From Chlamydomonas sphaeroides (taxonomy: Eukaryota > Chlorophyta > Chlorophyceae > Chlamydomonadales > Chlamydomonadaceae), in the NCBI GenBank assembly GCA_001662425.1, contig BDDC01000026.1:1-64000 (forward strand): DNA of 64,000 nucleotides, in the 5' to 3' direction. Below are positions 1 through 11,219 of this stretch, piece by piece. Every line of letters begins with the position of its first letter. Position 1 is the stretch's first letter. The position numbers and the translations under genes are program-made. Below the pieces are notes generated by a model that saw only the letters and a list, made by a program, of their open reading frames with translations, was not told the origin of the DNA and made no database searches.

Positions 1-1070
1 CGGGCAGCGCCGGCCCTCATCGCGCAGGGCCGCGAGGACAGAGGCGCGGGCATCAGGGGCGGGGGCGGAAGTTAGGTGTTGCGGTGATTCCTCAGGATAG
101 CTTACCATAGGAGATACAGTACAATTGAGGCTGCTATCAATGCTCCTTAAAACATTGGCCACGCTATACGAAACTCCTTCGTACTCGGCGGGGGGGCCAG
201 ACCTTGGAGGTGGTCGCGGGCCCACCTCGCCCAACCGCGAAGAGCGGGTAGGGGCTGACCGCTCGACCCTCGAGAGCGGGCGGGGGCCGACCGCTCGACC
301 GTAAATGGACGACTCACTTCTGGTCGGGCCACCAAGCACAAGTACGGACACGCGGGTACCACTCCCCGTATCACTCAGGGGCTCGTGGCGGGGCCCGTGT
401 GTCCCCCGCGCGACAGGTGCCATTTCTTCATACTATGCTAGTTAGCTGTTCTTTGGCGAGTCCATGAGCCGTCCTGGCTCGTCTCGACTCACAAGCCAAT
501 CAAGCTTGTAAATAACATAAAATCACATCTCATCATACTACACTATGTTATAACACCCGAAACCTCTAGGAGCAGCTGTTGACCTCGGGTCGTTCAGCAG
601 TAGCGATCTGCTTGTTCATGTCGCTATAGATACATGGAGCATGCGCCATACATATCTAGATCGCTTCCTAGGCCCATTACAGATACCTGAGGCGGCCCCT
701 CGGAGCTTTCTCTGCGAAGTCGGGTGGTCGGCATGACACCCCACGAAACAGCACGAAAACGGCCTGCTGACCATTACGAGTGATAATGTAGCTGCCAAGA
801 AGGCTCTGGGGCAGCCTTGGTCATCGGTTGCATCCCACGTCGCCGCCACACGACACGTCTGAGTAGAACTGAGCCGCTGCGGCGGCCAGACGCAAGCGCA
901 CGCAGCATTTCGTCACGAAGCACTTACAGGCCGTGTCAAAGAGCTGCCAAACGCCATGTGTCAAGCGCGCACAGCTTGTACAGCTGCAGCCCCAGATGAT
1001 GAGGCAGCACGGATGAGCCACCCAAGCAAGCCTCCCCTCCCGTGCACAGACCCGACACCCGTCACAGCCC
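1..1070. other. 3' flank of PF6, no gene seen
   Basis: No coding region is supported here. Positions 241-303 hold two imperfect copies of a unit of about 32 bp built around GACCGCTCGACC. Positions 420-660 are unusually AT-rich for this window (runs such as AAATAACATAAAATC) and may be a decayed element or a long 3' UTR tail. A TTACA at 924-928 is the reverse complement of TGTAA and fits the PF6 poly(A) signal, 143 nt past the stop. Confidence 0.5.
924..928 (-). terminator. putative TGTAA poly(A) signal of PF6
   Basis: TGTAA on the minus strand, 143 nt downstream of the PF6 stop. TGTAA is the usual poly(A) signal of chlamydomonadalean nuclear genes. The cleavage site itself is not visible. Confidence 0.4.
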
Positions 1071-4000
1071 TCAGGCCCCGCCGGCCGGCTCCTCTTCCCC
1101 TTCCTCCGCCGCCCCGCCGCCGCTGCCACCTGCGGTGGTCCCCAGAATCTGCCCCAGCGTCCGCGTCTCATCCAGGGCGGGCAGGTCTAGGCCCCCGCCC
1201 GCCGCTGCCGAGCCCGGCGAGCCGCCCCCTCGCGCCGCGCCCTGCAGCGGGCTGCTGATGCGGCTGCTCTGCGATGCCGAACGCCGGCCCGACGTCACCG
1301 GCGGCAGCCCACCCTCCGCCGCCGCCGGTGCCGCCGCCGCCGCCGGATCCAACCCACCCCTCATGCCGTCGTTGCCGTCTGCCGGGTCGGCGGGCACCAC
1401 CTTGGCCGACACAGTAAGCGTCAGCACGTTGAGCTCGGACTTGATGGTGAGCTCCCCCACGAAGTCGCCCAGCCGCTCCGCCACGAACTCCACCGTCAGC
1501 ACCGCCTCCATGCCTGCCGCCAGCGGCCCCGGCTTGTAGATGCAGCGCAGCGGCAGCTCGGGCCGCACCACGCTGAAGCGCGCAGCGCCCGTGGATACGT
1601 TGGCGAGGCGCGCGGTGCGGTGCGCCACACTGCCCTGCGGCACCGCCCCCAGGTGCAGGTGGCTGGGCGTCAGGCTGAACTGCTTGAGCGCCTTGCCCGC
1701 GTGCCGGATGAGCGCGGCAGAGGCCGTGTTGCCCAGCCGCACGGCGTCGGCCTCGGCCCGGAGGTAGGCCTCGTTGAGCTGCGGCTCGGCCTCGTTGGGC
1801 CGGTGCTGGCGCGGCAGCGCAGGCGGCAGCGTGCGGGGCTGGCCGTAGATGTCGTACGCGGCGGACTTGGGGCCGGGGCCCGCGGCCTGCGCCGGCGCCA
1901 GGATGACCGAGTGCGCGAGTTCCGGGTACGTGTAGTCGACCACGGGCGCCAGCGTGCCGCCGCGCTGCGCGCCGCTGCGGGCCGTGCCGTGCGACAGCAG
2001 GCCGGTGCCGCCGAGGGAGGCGTAGCCCTCGGCGGCTGCGGCTGCGGCCGCGGCCGCCGCAGCGGCGTCGGACGAGTCCGCGGCGACGGGCAGGCCGCCA
2101 GGGCCGACGCCGGGCGCCCGCGGCGCGATGTAGACCCCCGGGGAGTAGGTGGAGGGTGCACCGGGCGTGGCAGCGGGCGGCGGCAGCCTTGGCGGCAGCA
2201 TGCGCCGGTTAATGGGCTGGCGGATGATGGGGTCGTGTTCGAGCGCCAGGAGGCCCTCCTCGGACTCGAAGTACGGCAGGATCTGGGGGCACGGCATCCA
2301 GGCCGCGGGCGACGCGAGAAGGGGTATGAACATTGCTTCTGCGCGACGCATACAATGACATCTGACACGGCTTGGTATGCAGCCGGCCCTTGAAAGGCGC
2401 TTGCCCGGCGCACCAACGCCATGCAAGGCGGCCCGCCCGCTACCATGCGATGCACTTGCTCCACCCCTGGGCGCCAATGGCTCACCTTGTCGGATTCCGG
2501 CCGCTGAGGGGCGTGGTCGAAGGGCCCAACCTTGAGCGGCCACGGCCGCTTCTCCTTCTCCGCCGAAACCGCCGCCGCCATCTCCCGCTCAGCTATCGCC
2601 GCCTCGCGGGCCGCCGCCGCCGCCTCGGACGCCTCGCGGCGCCGCCGCACCTCCGCCGCCACCGACTTGCCTCGGTGCACGGGCGGTTTGGAGCGGAGCT
2701 CCAGGATGGCGGCGAGCACGTCCGCGTCCTGCTGCCGTACATCGTCTGGCCGGGTGTCCTGGATAGGCACGGCAGCGGCGTACAGCCGCTCCTGGGTCTG
2801 CGGGCAGAAGGAACAAGAGGCGCCAAGGAAACGCGGCGGTCACGGCGCAGGGCAGTTTGCAACGGTCCAGCATCTCACCGACAGGGCCCAAAACAACGTG
2901 GCCCGTCCTGCGCCGGTCGTGCCGGCCGCACCTGCTCTGTCCTGGCCTGGCTAAGCAGCACCTCCCGGATAGACGAGATGGTCTCCGTGCTCAGCGCCGG
3001 CAGCTCCAGCAGCTCCCGGTACAGCAGCACGGGCAGTGGCGCGGGCTGCCGTACGGCGGGCGGCTCGTACGCCAGCAGGCGGGGCATGTACTGCACACAG
3101 CTCAGGCCGGCGCCTGGGGCAGGTGGGGCGGGGCGGGCACGGTGTAGGGCGCATGAGACATGGGGACGTCCGATACGACTGCCAACGGCACGAGGCCGCA
3201 GCGCGTAGGAAGCCTGAGCGCCTGTGAGGATGGGCCGTGTCCGGCGGCCTCTGGCAGCCCAGCGCGGCAGACCTGCGCACCCTGTCAGCATGCAGCCTTA
3301 CCCGGCGGCGGCTTGATGAGCGTCGACAGGCGCTTGAAGGCGGGCATGAGCTCCTCCGCGTGGGGGTTGTAGCGCTGCAGCAGCGCAGCGCCGCCCACCG
3401 GCAGGGGGTCCAGCGAGGGAGGGCGCTGTGGCACCTGCGGACGCGAGCCGGTAGCGGCAGTGCACGGGGGCGTGAGCGACTGTGAAGCGCCTACCACCCT
3501 GGCCCTCCCTGCCCGTACCGCACCACTGTACTACCGTACGCACCTGCACCAGCACGCTGTGTACGATGGTGCCGTCCTCCTCCGCGCCGCCCAGCTCCTC
3601 GCTGCTGATGTCAACCGCCATGCCGTACGCGGCGTGCGGCGGCGCGCCGGGCAGCGGCGCCGAGCCCGGGCGGCCGCTGGCGCTGGCGGCCAGGGCTCTC
3701 CGTGCGTCCAGGTAGCTCTGCGCCACCTCCGTGTCGAGCACCTCGTACCCGGTGCCGTTGTTGCGCACCACGAAGACACGCGGCTTGATGCTGCGCGCGA
3801 CTGGCAGGTAGGTGATGACCGGCTCGGGCGGCGGCGGCGTAGGCGGGCGCGGCGGCGGCGGCGGGGGCTTGTCATCGTCGTCGTCGTCCATAGCGTCCCC
3901 ATCGTCCGAGCCCCCAGTGACACCGAGGGAGCGGCGCCGCGGCGCGTCGCCGTCGTCTGCAGGCGGAGGAGCGGTGTCAATAGGCATTGCGAGCTCATGG

Positions 4001-7000
4001 GATGGGTTCGCAGCGGCAGGCCATGATACGCGCCCGCTCTGAAGAAGCTCTGTGCTATCTCGCGGGTCTGGCCGGACCCCTTACCCTCAGCGTCTAGCAG
4101 CGATGCCCGCCGGCTGACCACGGTATCCGAGTCCTCTGGCGGCGGCGGGGGTGGAGGCGGCGGCGGTGGAGGCGGTATGGGCATGTAGATGGACAGAAGC
4201 GGCTCTGGCGGCGGCCAGAATGCGTCCGGCAGCCGGGCGTTGTAGTTGCCCTCGTCGTCCTCATCCTCCTCGTCCTCGTCCTCGCCGGCCGCAGCTTTGG
4301 CAGCAGCGGCCCGGGCGGTGGGCCCGAAGAGCATGAAGCGCTGCGTCTCGGACTCGTAGAACGCCGTGGACCCACCCTGGGTGGAGGCAGCACGAGGGGC
4401 GGTAGGGGTGCAAGAATAAGCGTCAGGAGGAAGCTTGCGAGTACTGTGCGCAGCAGTGGTGTCGCGACGCGCACACAGAAGTGCACATCCAACGAGGCCT
4501 GGCCATGCAGCACAGCGCCAGAGCCTGCAGCATGCAAGGCCTCGCGCTGCCGTACCCGGGGGTCAAAAAGGAAGATGCCGCCCAGCTCTGGCGTCGCCGC
4601 CATCTCATCAAGCAGAGCCGCCGCCGCCACAACCGCCGCCGTCGCCTCCTTGGCGTTGGTCGGCGGCTTGCCGCTGTGGTCGGGGGCCACCGCCAGCGAC
4701 GTCAGCGGCGGCGCGGGCACGCCCTGCGGCGAGAAGGCTGCGGCATGCGGCGCGGCGTAGATCGCGCCTCCGTCGGGCAGGGTGGCGGTCACGACGCCGG
4801 TGGCGGCATCCCAGGAGAGCGTGACGCCGGGGCAGGGCGAGATGGAGAGGCCGGCGGCCGACCCGAGGATGGGCGCGAAGCCGTCCATCTCCACCGACCA
4901 GGTGCCATTGGCAAGCCGGGACAGCCGAGTGCCATCGTAGTCCTGAGGGCCAGGAGCAAACGGCGCGTGAGCTAGCGGGCAAGGCCACGAGGGACTAGTA
5001 TGCTGGCGAGGAAGCCCGGCAACTGGGAACGCGCTGACGAGCAAGGAGCCGCAACCCCTGAGCCCCGCCCACCTGCACCATGACGTCCCCGGTGGGGTAC
5101 GCCACCAGCAGCACGTTGTCCTGTCGCGTAGACACGCGGGCGCCCGTGTCGGGGTCCGTCATGGTCGCGGCGCCGATGCGAGGCAGCTCCAGCGTGAACG
5201 GCGGCGGCGGCGGGGGCGGAGGCCGCTTCTTCTCCGGCGGCGTCGGCGGCGGCGTGGGCTCCTCCGCAGCTGCGCCCTTCTTGCCGGCGCGCCCGCTGCC
5301 CTTGGCGCCAGCCTTGGTCGCGCTGCCGCTCTTGACGCCGGCGCCCTTTTTGGGTTCCGGCTCCGGCGGCGGCTCGGGCTCCGGCTCGGGCTCGGGCTCG
5401 GGCTGCGGCTGCGGCTTGGACCCATCGTCGGGCTCCCGCACGCGGAGGCCCTCGATGTCAGTCCGCATCCAGCCCTTGGCGGCGCCGCTACCGTCTGCGG
5501 CCATCCACCCGTCCACCTCCTGCAGCCGCTCGCACACGGTCCCGTCGGGGCACAGCACGCGCGCCACGGCGCCCGCCGCCGCCGACACCAGCAGCCCGTC
5601 GGCTGTGACGGCGCGGAAGGCCAGCGGCGTGGCGGGCACGCCGCCGCCGGCGAAGCCAGCGCGGATGGCTGACAGGTCGGCGCCGGGCAGCGGCGCGCCG
5701 TGCGTGTCGACGCCCCGGAAGGGCGGCAGCGGCGCTAGGGTGGGGTCGTCGGCTGGTGCCACCAGGACCTGGCCGTCGGTGGTCATGCGGATGAGGTGGC
5801 CCGACGGAGTCGTGACCTGTGGGGGCAGCGGCAGCAAGGGAGAGCGGCGGGGCGGATGGGGTTGAGAGTCAGGCCCAGCGTCGAGCATGCGGCAGCGCCA
5901 GCGCCAGCTGTGGGCTGCGAGCCAGGGGCACCACCGTAGCAGCGCCGCATGCCGAGCCCCGCGCGGACTTGTCAGAGGGGCAGGCGCACCTGCAGCGCCG
6001 TCACGGGCGGCGGCGGCTTGTCCTTGGCGAGGAGGTCCGCTAGTGACTCCTCGTGTCCGTACTCCTCATCCTCGTCCTCGTCATCCTCGTCCTCGAACGC
6101 GCCGCGGTTGCCCGCCTTGAGCGCCTCCGCCGCGCTCATCATCGGCTTGGCTGGCGGCGTGGAGGCGCGGGAGGAGCCCTCATCCTCGTCCTCCTCGCCC
6201 TTGGCGCCCTCGCCGTCGGCCGAGGCGCCCGCGGCTTCCGACGGCAGCGGCGGCAGCGGCGGCGGCGGGTCGACGACGTGGAAAGCTGACACGAGCGCCC
6301 CGCCATGCAGCGTCGCCAGCATCAGCGGCATCTCCACCGACATGGGTCCGCCGGGCGCGTCGAAGGCCGCGGCCACATCGCCGCCCTCACGGAAGCGCAG
6401 CGTCGTGCCGCCGCGAGTGACGGTGATGCTGCCGCTGGGCAGCTGCGGCCCGCCCAAGGCCTCTGCGTCGGCCACGGTGGCAGCTGTGGAGACGCCGGGC
6501 GACACGGAGGTGACGGCGGTGGCCCGCGGCACGGCGGGCATGGGCGCCGACACGACGCAGGAGGTCTGCGTGTAGAGGTAGGCGGTGCGGCGGTGTGCCT
6601 CGGCCATCGCAGCCATCTGGGCGTCCATCTTGTAGACCTGCAGGTGAGGTGCCCCGGCGGAGAGGTCGTGAGAAGCTGCAGGGACACTGGGAGGCTGGGC
6701 GTTCCGAAGCAGGGCGCGCCGTGCCCGGCGGCGCCGGCAAGCAGCAGGGGGAGGCACCGACCGGCGGCGCACCTTTTGCGGTAGGTCCACTGGCCCTGGC
6801 GCCGCCTCGGCCGCGCGGCGGACGAAGGACGCCAAGTTCATGGCCACCGGCAGGCCTGCAGCGGTCGCGGCAGGGGGACAACAACGAACATCAAGCACGC
6901 CGCGACAGAGTCCGAGCCCCAGCCTCGCCCCTGCAACGACCGGCGCCAACGGCACATGCGCTGTGGACACTGCACGTAAAGACCTCCGTGCCGGTCCCGC

Positions 7001-10000
7001 GCCTCCCAGCCAGCAGCCCTCGCCTACCGGTGCTGCTGCTGGCTAGGTTGTCCGCGGCGTAGCAGGCCACTACCACGCAGTCAGCGGGGCCGTAGTAGGC
7101 GGACGACAGAGCAGGCAGCTCCGTGGTCGCCTCGGCCAGGGCCTGAGGGGGAGGGCCACGTGGCGGCAGGGGCCAAGAACACAGTCAGATCCAGCCAGAC
7201 CTGCAGCTGACGTCAAGCGGCAGGCGCGGGCGCGGATGGGCGCGCGTGGGTGCGGACATGGCAGCGCCGCCAGCCGTGGGTCGCCTGCTGCGCACCTGCT
7301 TGAGCGCGGGCCCGTCCATCGGCTCGTGCCAGTGGCGTGACAGGATGGCGTCCTCGTGGGCTAGCTTGGCGGAGGGAGGCAGCAGGTCGGCGGCCGCCTG
7401 CATGGGAGGACAGCCAGGGCACAGCAGGCAGCGTCAGGGCAGCGCAGGGCAGGCTGCTGTGAACGACGCTGTCATGCTTGGGACGACGCCCTCTCCACGG
7501 CATCTCTCCTGGCTAGCGCCACCCCACCTGCAGGAGCTGGTAACGCTCGATGGTGGCGACTGGCAGGTCCGCCGCCTCAGCCTGCAGCAGCACGGACGTG
7601 CATGTGAAGCGAGTTGCGCGCAGCCAGTCTTCCCAGCCACAAGCCCTCAGCTGCCCGGGGCCTTGCAGCCGCTGTTGCCCGTGTCGCCAACCCCATCCGC
7701 CCGCACCTGCAGCGCCGTGCGGCGCAGGCTCTTGCTGAGCGGGTCCAGCCCAGCGCCAAAGCCGAAGACGCTGCTGGCCGCCGCCGCAGCGTTGTCAGCC
7801 GCAGCCGCCGCGTCTGCAAAGGCCGTGGCCCCCGGCACCAGCATGCAGCGCAGCATGTGCGCCTCCACGGCCTCCACATCCAGGGTGCCCGCGTGCGTGA
7901 ACATGCCCTCGGGGCCCGTGCCGTACGAGTACGATGTCCCGAACTCTGCCGTACTGGCGGCGCCAGACGGCACGCCGTTGACATCCAGTGGCGTCACCGG
8001 CGAGTCAGGCCGCGCCGGCGGGGCGCGCACAAAGCCAGTGGTAAGGCCCGCTGCGGCGGCGGCCAGGCCGTCTCCCTCGTACACCAAGGCATAATCAGCC
8101 GACGGCTCGGGGTGCGGCGGGAACACGGCCGCCTGGCGATCCGAGCCCAGCGCTGAGAGCGCGCTCTCCAGCGCCGCCAGTGCTGCCGTCTCGGCCGAGG
8201 CCACGTGGCCGGCCTCGGTCAGGTCCTCGCCCTCCTCCACGGACGCCATGTTCCGCGCCACCTGCTCCAGCAGCGCGTGCATCACCAGGGGCACGCTGAC
8301 GCGCTCTAGCGGCACGCCGTCGAGCAGAGCGCCGTAGTAGCCCAGGCTCAGCGGAGGCAGCACGATGGGAGGGACCGGAGTTGGCTCCGGTTCGGGCTCC
8401 GGTTCGGGGTCCGGCGGCGGTGGAGGCGGCGGAGGCGCCGCGGCCTTGGCACCGGGCTTGGTGGGCGGTGGAGGCGGCGGCGGAGCCGGTTCCGGCGGCG
8501 GCGGCGGCGGAGGTGGCGGCGGTGGATCCATCTGCTTATCGTCGTACACTTTGACGGCGGCGCGCCACTCGTCGTACGTGCGCACGTGTGTCGCTAGCTT
8601 CTGCAGGGTCTCCGCCAGCGCCTCATAGCCCGGCGTGTCCTCGGGCGGTGCTGCGGCTGCGGCGGCTGCGACGGCTGCGGCGGCCGCCTCGCGCTCCCGG
8701 GCCGAGTCCTTGCCGCCCTTGGCCCCCTTGGCGGCAGGGCCCTTCGCCGAGGCCGGCTTCTTGCCCTTCTCAGGCTCTGAGGGCACGCCGGGCGTCATGA
8801 GCGGCTGAGCATCAGCGGCCATACGTGTGCCCCCAGCTGCCACAGGCCCCACGCAGCTCAAGGACGTGGGCGCTGAGTCACAACGGCAGCTGCTGTGCCC
8901 TTGCTTAGCCCCAGCACGGTACAAGCACCTGGCACCACCAGCGGCAGCAGTGCTGCACCCAGCCCCTAGCCCGTTGGGCCCCGGCCCCACCGACCCAATG
9001 CCCGGGCACTCCTGACCTGAAGTCGTTGGCGCTGCGACGGGCGGCAGGTCCACCTCCAGGGCCACCACCTTGGAAAAGGGGTCATCCCACAGCGCCGCCT
9101 CAGCCGTCGAGCGCACGTCGGCATACCACGCCGACGGCTCGGCCGGCGGTGCCGCCGCCGGCTCGCTGTCGGCGCCGTCGGCTGGCGGTGCGGGCGGCGC
9201 GAGCTTGCCCCAGACCACGGCGCGCAGCGGGACGTCCGCCTCCACGGCCTCCTTGACGGACGCCAGCGACAGGTCTAGGCCGGACAGGAAGTAGGTCTGG
9301 TAGCACACGAACGGGTCGCCCTGGACGCCAGCGATGCGAGCGGCCGCGTCGGCTGCGGTGCCGGGGTGCAGCGGACCAGGAGTCAGGGTGGTATAAGAAG
9401 GCTACGACAGAACAGCGGCGTGGGGCGTATGCGTCAGCCGGCCACCGCCGCAGGTGGACCAGCGTCGGTGGTGAAGGGCGCGGCGGTGGGTGGCGCCCCT
9501 TACCCGTCTCCCGGACACGGGCCTCCGCCTCCTGCAAGCGCGCCTGCTCCTGCTCCATGGTTACCTCCTCCTGCGACCAGGCAAGGCCATGGCCTCAGTA
9601 GCGCGCCCCGGACAGGACACTCCAGGACACTCCACCCGCTGCGACTTGCCAGACAGCACGAGTCTGGCGCACGGCCGCCCGCATGATACGGCGCTGGCAG
9701 CCATACGGCCATGCTGTCGCTGCCCCTTGGACCCTGCGCCTCCCAGCTTCCTTGCATGACTTGCGGACCCGGAGAGCCCTTATGTGGCGGCGGCCTCTTG
9801 GAGGCGGCCTCCTAGGCACCGCACCTGGGGCTTCTCCGGGTCCAGCGACAGAGCGCCCTCGGAGCCCTCCTCATCCGGCAGTGGCAGCCCATTCTCCTCC
9901 GCCTCCCGCTCCGCGGCCTCCCGCTCGGCCGCCTTGCGCGCGGTTTCTTCCTCAACGGCGAGGTGGTAGGCGGCCAGTGCGTCCGCCGCCGCCGCTACCG

Positions 10001-10848
10001 CGGCCTGCGCTGCCGCCAGGGCCTCCGCCGCCGCCGAGGCCTCGTCGCTGGCCACCTGCAGCCGGCTGCGGCGGTTGTGCAGCTCTACGCGCCAGTCAGC
10101 AAGCTGGTCCCGCTCAAAGCGCTGCGTCAGGAGCTGCACCGCGAGCCGGGCTGGGAACCTGGGGCCACGAAAGGGTTGGCACGTCGAGGCACGTGACGGC
10201 TTTGTCACATGCCGGAGCCGCCAGGTGCCGACGACAGGAGCCCACAGCGGGCGTGTTAGGAACCGATTGTGGGCCTGACAAGCACAGCGGTCTCGCTGGG
10301 GCAGCGGGGCTGTTGTGTGCGCGACTCACACGCAGGTATCAGGACCGTTGGCGGCCGCTATGTGGGCGTCCATGATCGCCTTTGCCTCCTGCCCCAGCGG
10401 CGTGCTGGTGTCCAGCCGCACTACGGCATCTGGCAGCGCCACATGTCGCGCAAGCTCCTTGCGCTTTAGCGTCGCGCAGAGGCCCTTGCCGTCCGTGCCG
10501 GGGGCAAAGTCGATGATGCTGACCACCGGCTTCCATGTGACCGGGAAGGGACACTCCGTGAGCTCCTTGATCTCTTGCGGGAGCTGTCAAGGGGGAGGGG
10601 GGGGGGCGTGTGAGCAAGGGTGGACGACAAGCATTTAAGGCCCGCGGTGCATGTCCCTGGGTCAGCTCGTGCCGAGCAGAGACGCCACCCGTCACAAGCA
10701 TTCAAATACTGAACCACTACAGCAATCACAAGCCGGAAAAACCACCGCGCTCTGTGACTTCGAAGCTTCAGAGTCTCACCGCGTCGTCCGGGCTGGGCTC
10801 CGGTGGGGGTGGAGGCGGTGCCTCCGGCTTCTTAGATTTTGGTGCCAT
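1071..10848 (-). CDS. PF6: Central-apparatus protein PF6 / SPAG17
   Basis: PF6 (SPAG17 in animals) is a very large protein of the C1a projection of the ciliary central pair, needed for motility. Nineteen exons join in frame: 10848-10780, 10583-10330, 10158-9825, 9570-9504, 9352-9017, 8836-7707, 7581-7528, 7397-7296, 7142-7028, 6855-6773, 6637-5990, 5816-5073, 4942-4556, 4376-4085, 4049-3544, 3434-3302, 3113-2932, 2797-2486, 2282-1071. They total 6960 nt and encode 2319 aa, close to Chlamydomonas PF6. The start reads MAPKSKKPEAPPPPPP. Visible regions are a conserved N-terminal part, a poly-Pro and acidic middle, a segment SLGYYGALLDGVPLERVSV near residue 518 that resembles SPAG17, and a C-terminal ASH/HYDIN-like beta domain (about 2114-2210, with LKQFSLTPSHLHLG and IYKPGPLAAGMEAVL) that matches the SPAG17 C-terminus. 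The identity rests on remembered family sequence. Individual splice sites could shift by a few codons. Confidence 0.9.
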
Positions 10849-11219
10849 CGTTTAGCTTTACAGTATGTCAGGTCTAGGAAGAGGGCAGCATGGCCGCGCC
10901 TTGTCGCGCAAAGCCAGTTGATGCGTCATGAGCATCTTACGCGGTCATGCTATGCTAGTCGTGTGGTGTGAGCAAAGACTGCAATAGGTGTGGCGACAAC
11001 CGGCACGACCTGCATTGGCATGCCCATGCCGCCCCCTCCCCCCAAGCCCCAAGCGGGACCAAAGCACCCCTTGCCCCGCAGACCGCAGCCCCGGCAGCTG
11101 CACCTACGTCGCCTATACTAGCGAGCTCGCGGGGCTGCAGCAGGAACGCGAAGCGGGCGGCCTGCAAACAGCGCTCCTTTTTCCACCCAACCATTACGAG
11201 CTAGCTTTGACAAGTCATC
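10849..11219. promoter_or_regulatory. Divergent PF6 / NDUFA9 intergenic region
   Basis: About 370 bp separate the two start codons, so both promoters and 5' UTRs must lie here. No convincing TATA box or ciliogenesis element could be picked out by eye. The position is certain if both starts are right; any promoter content is inferred. Confidence 0.5.
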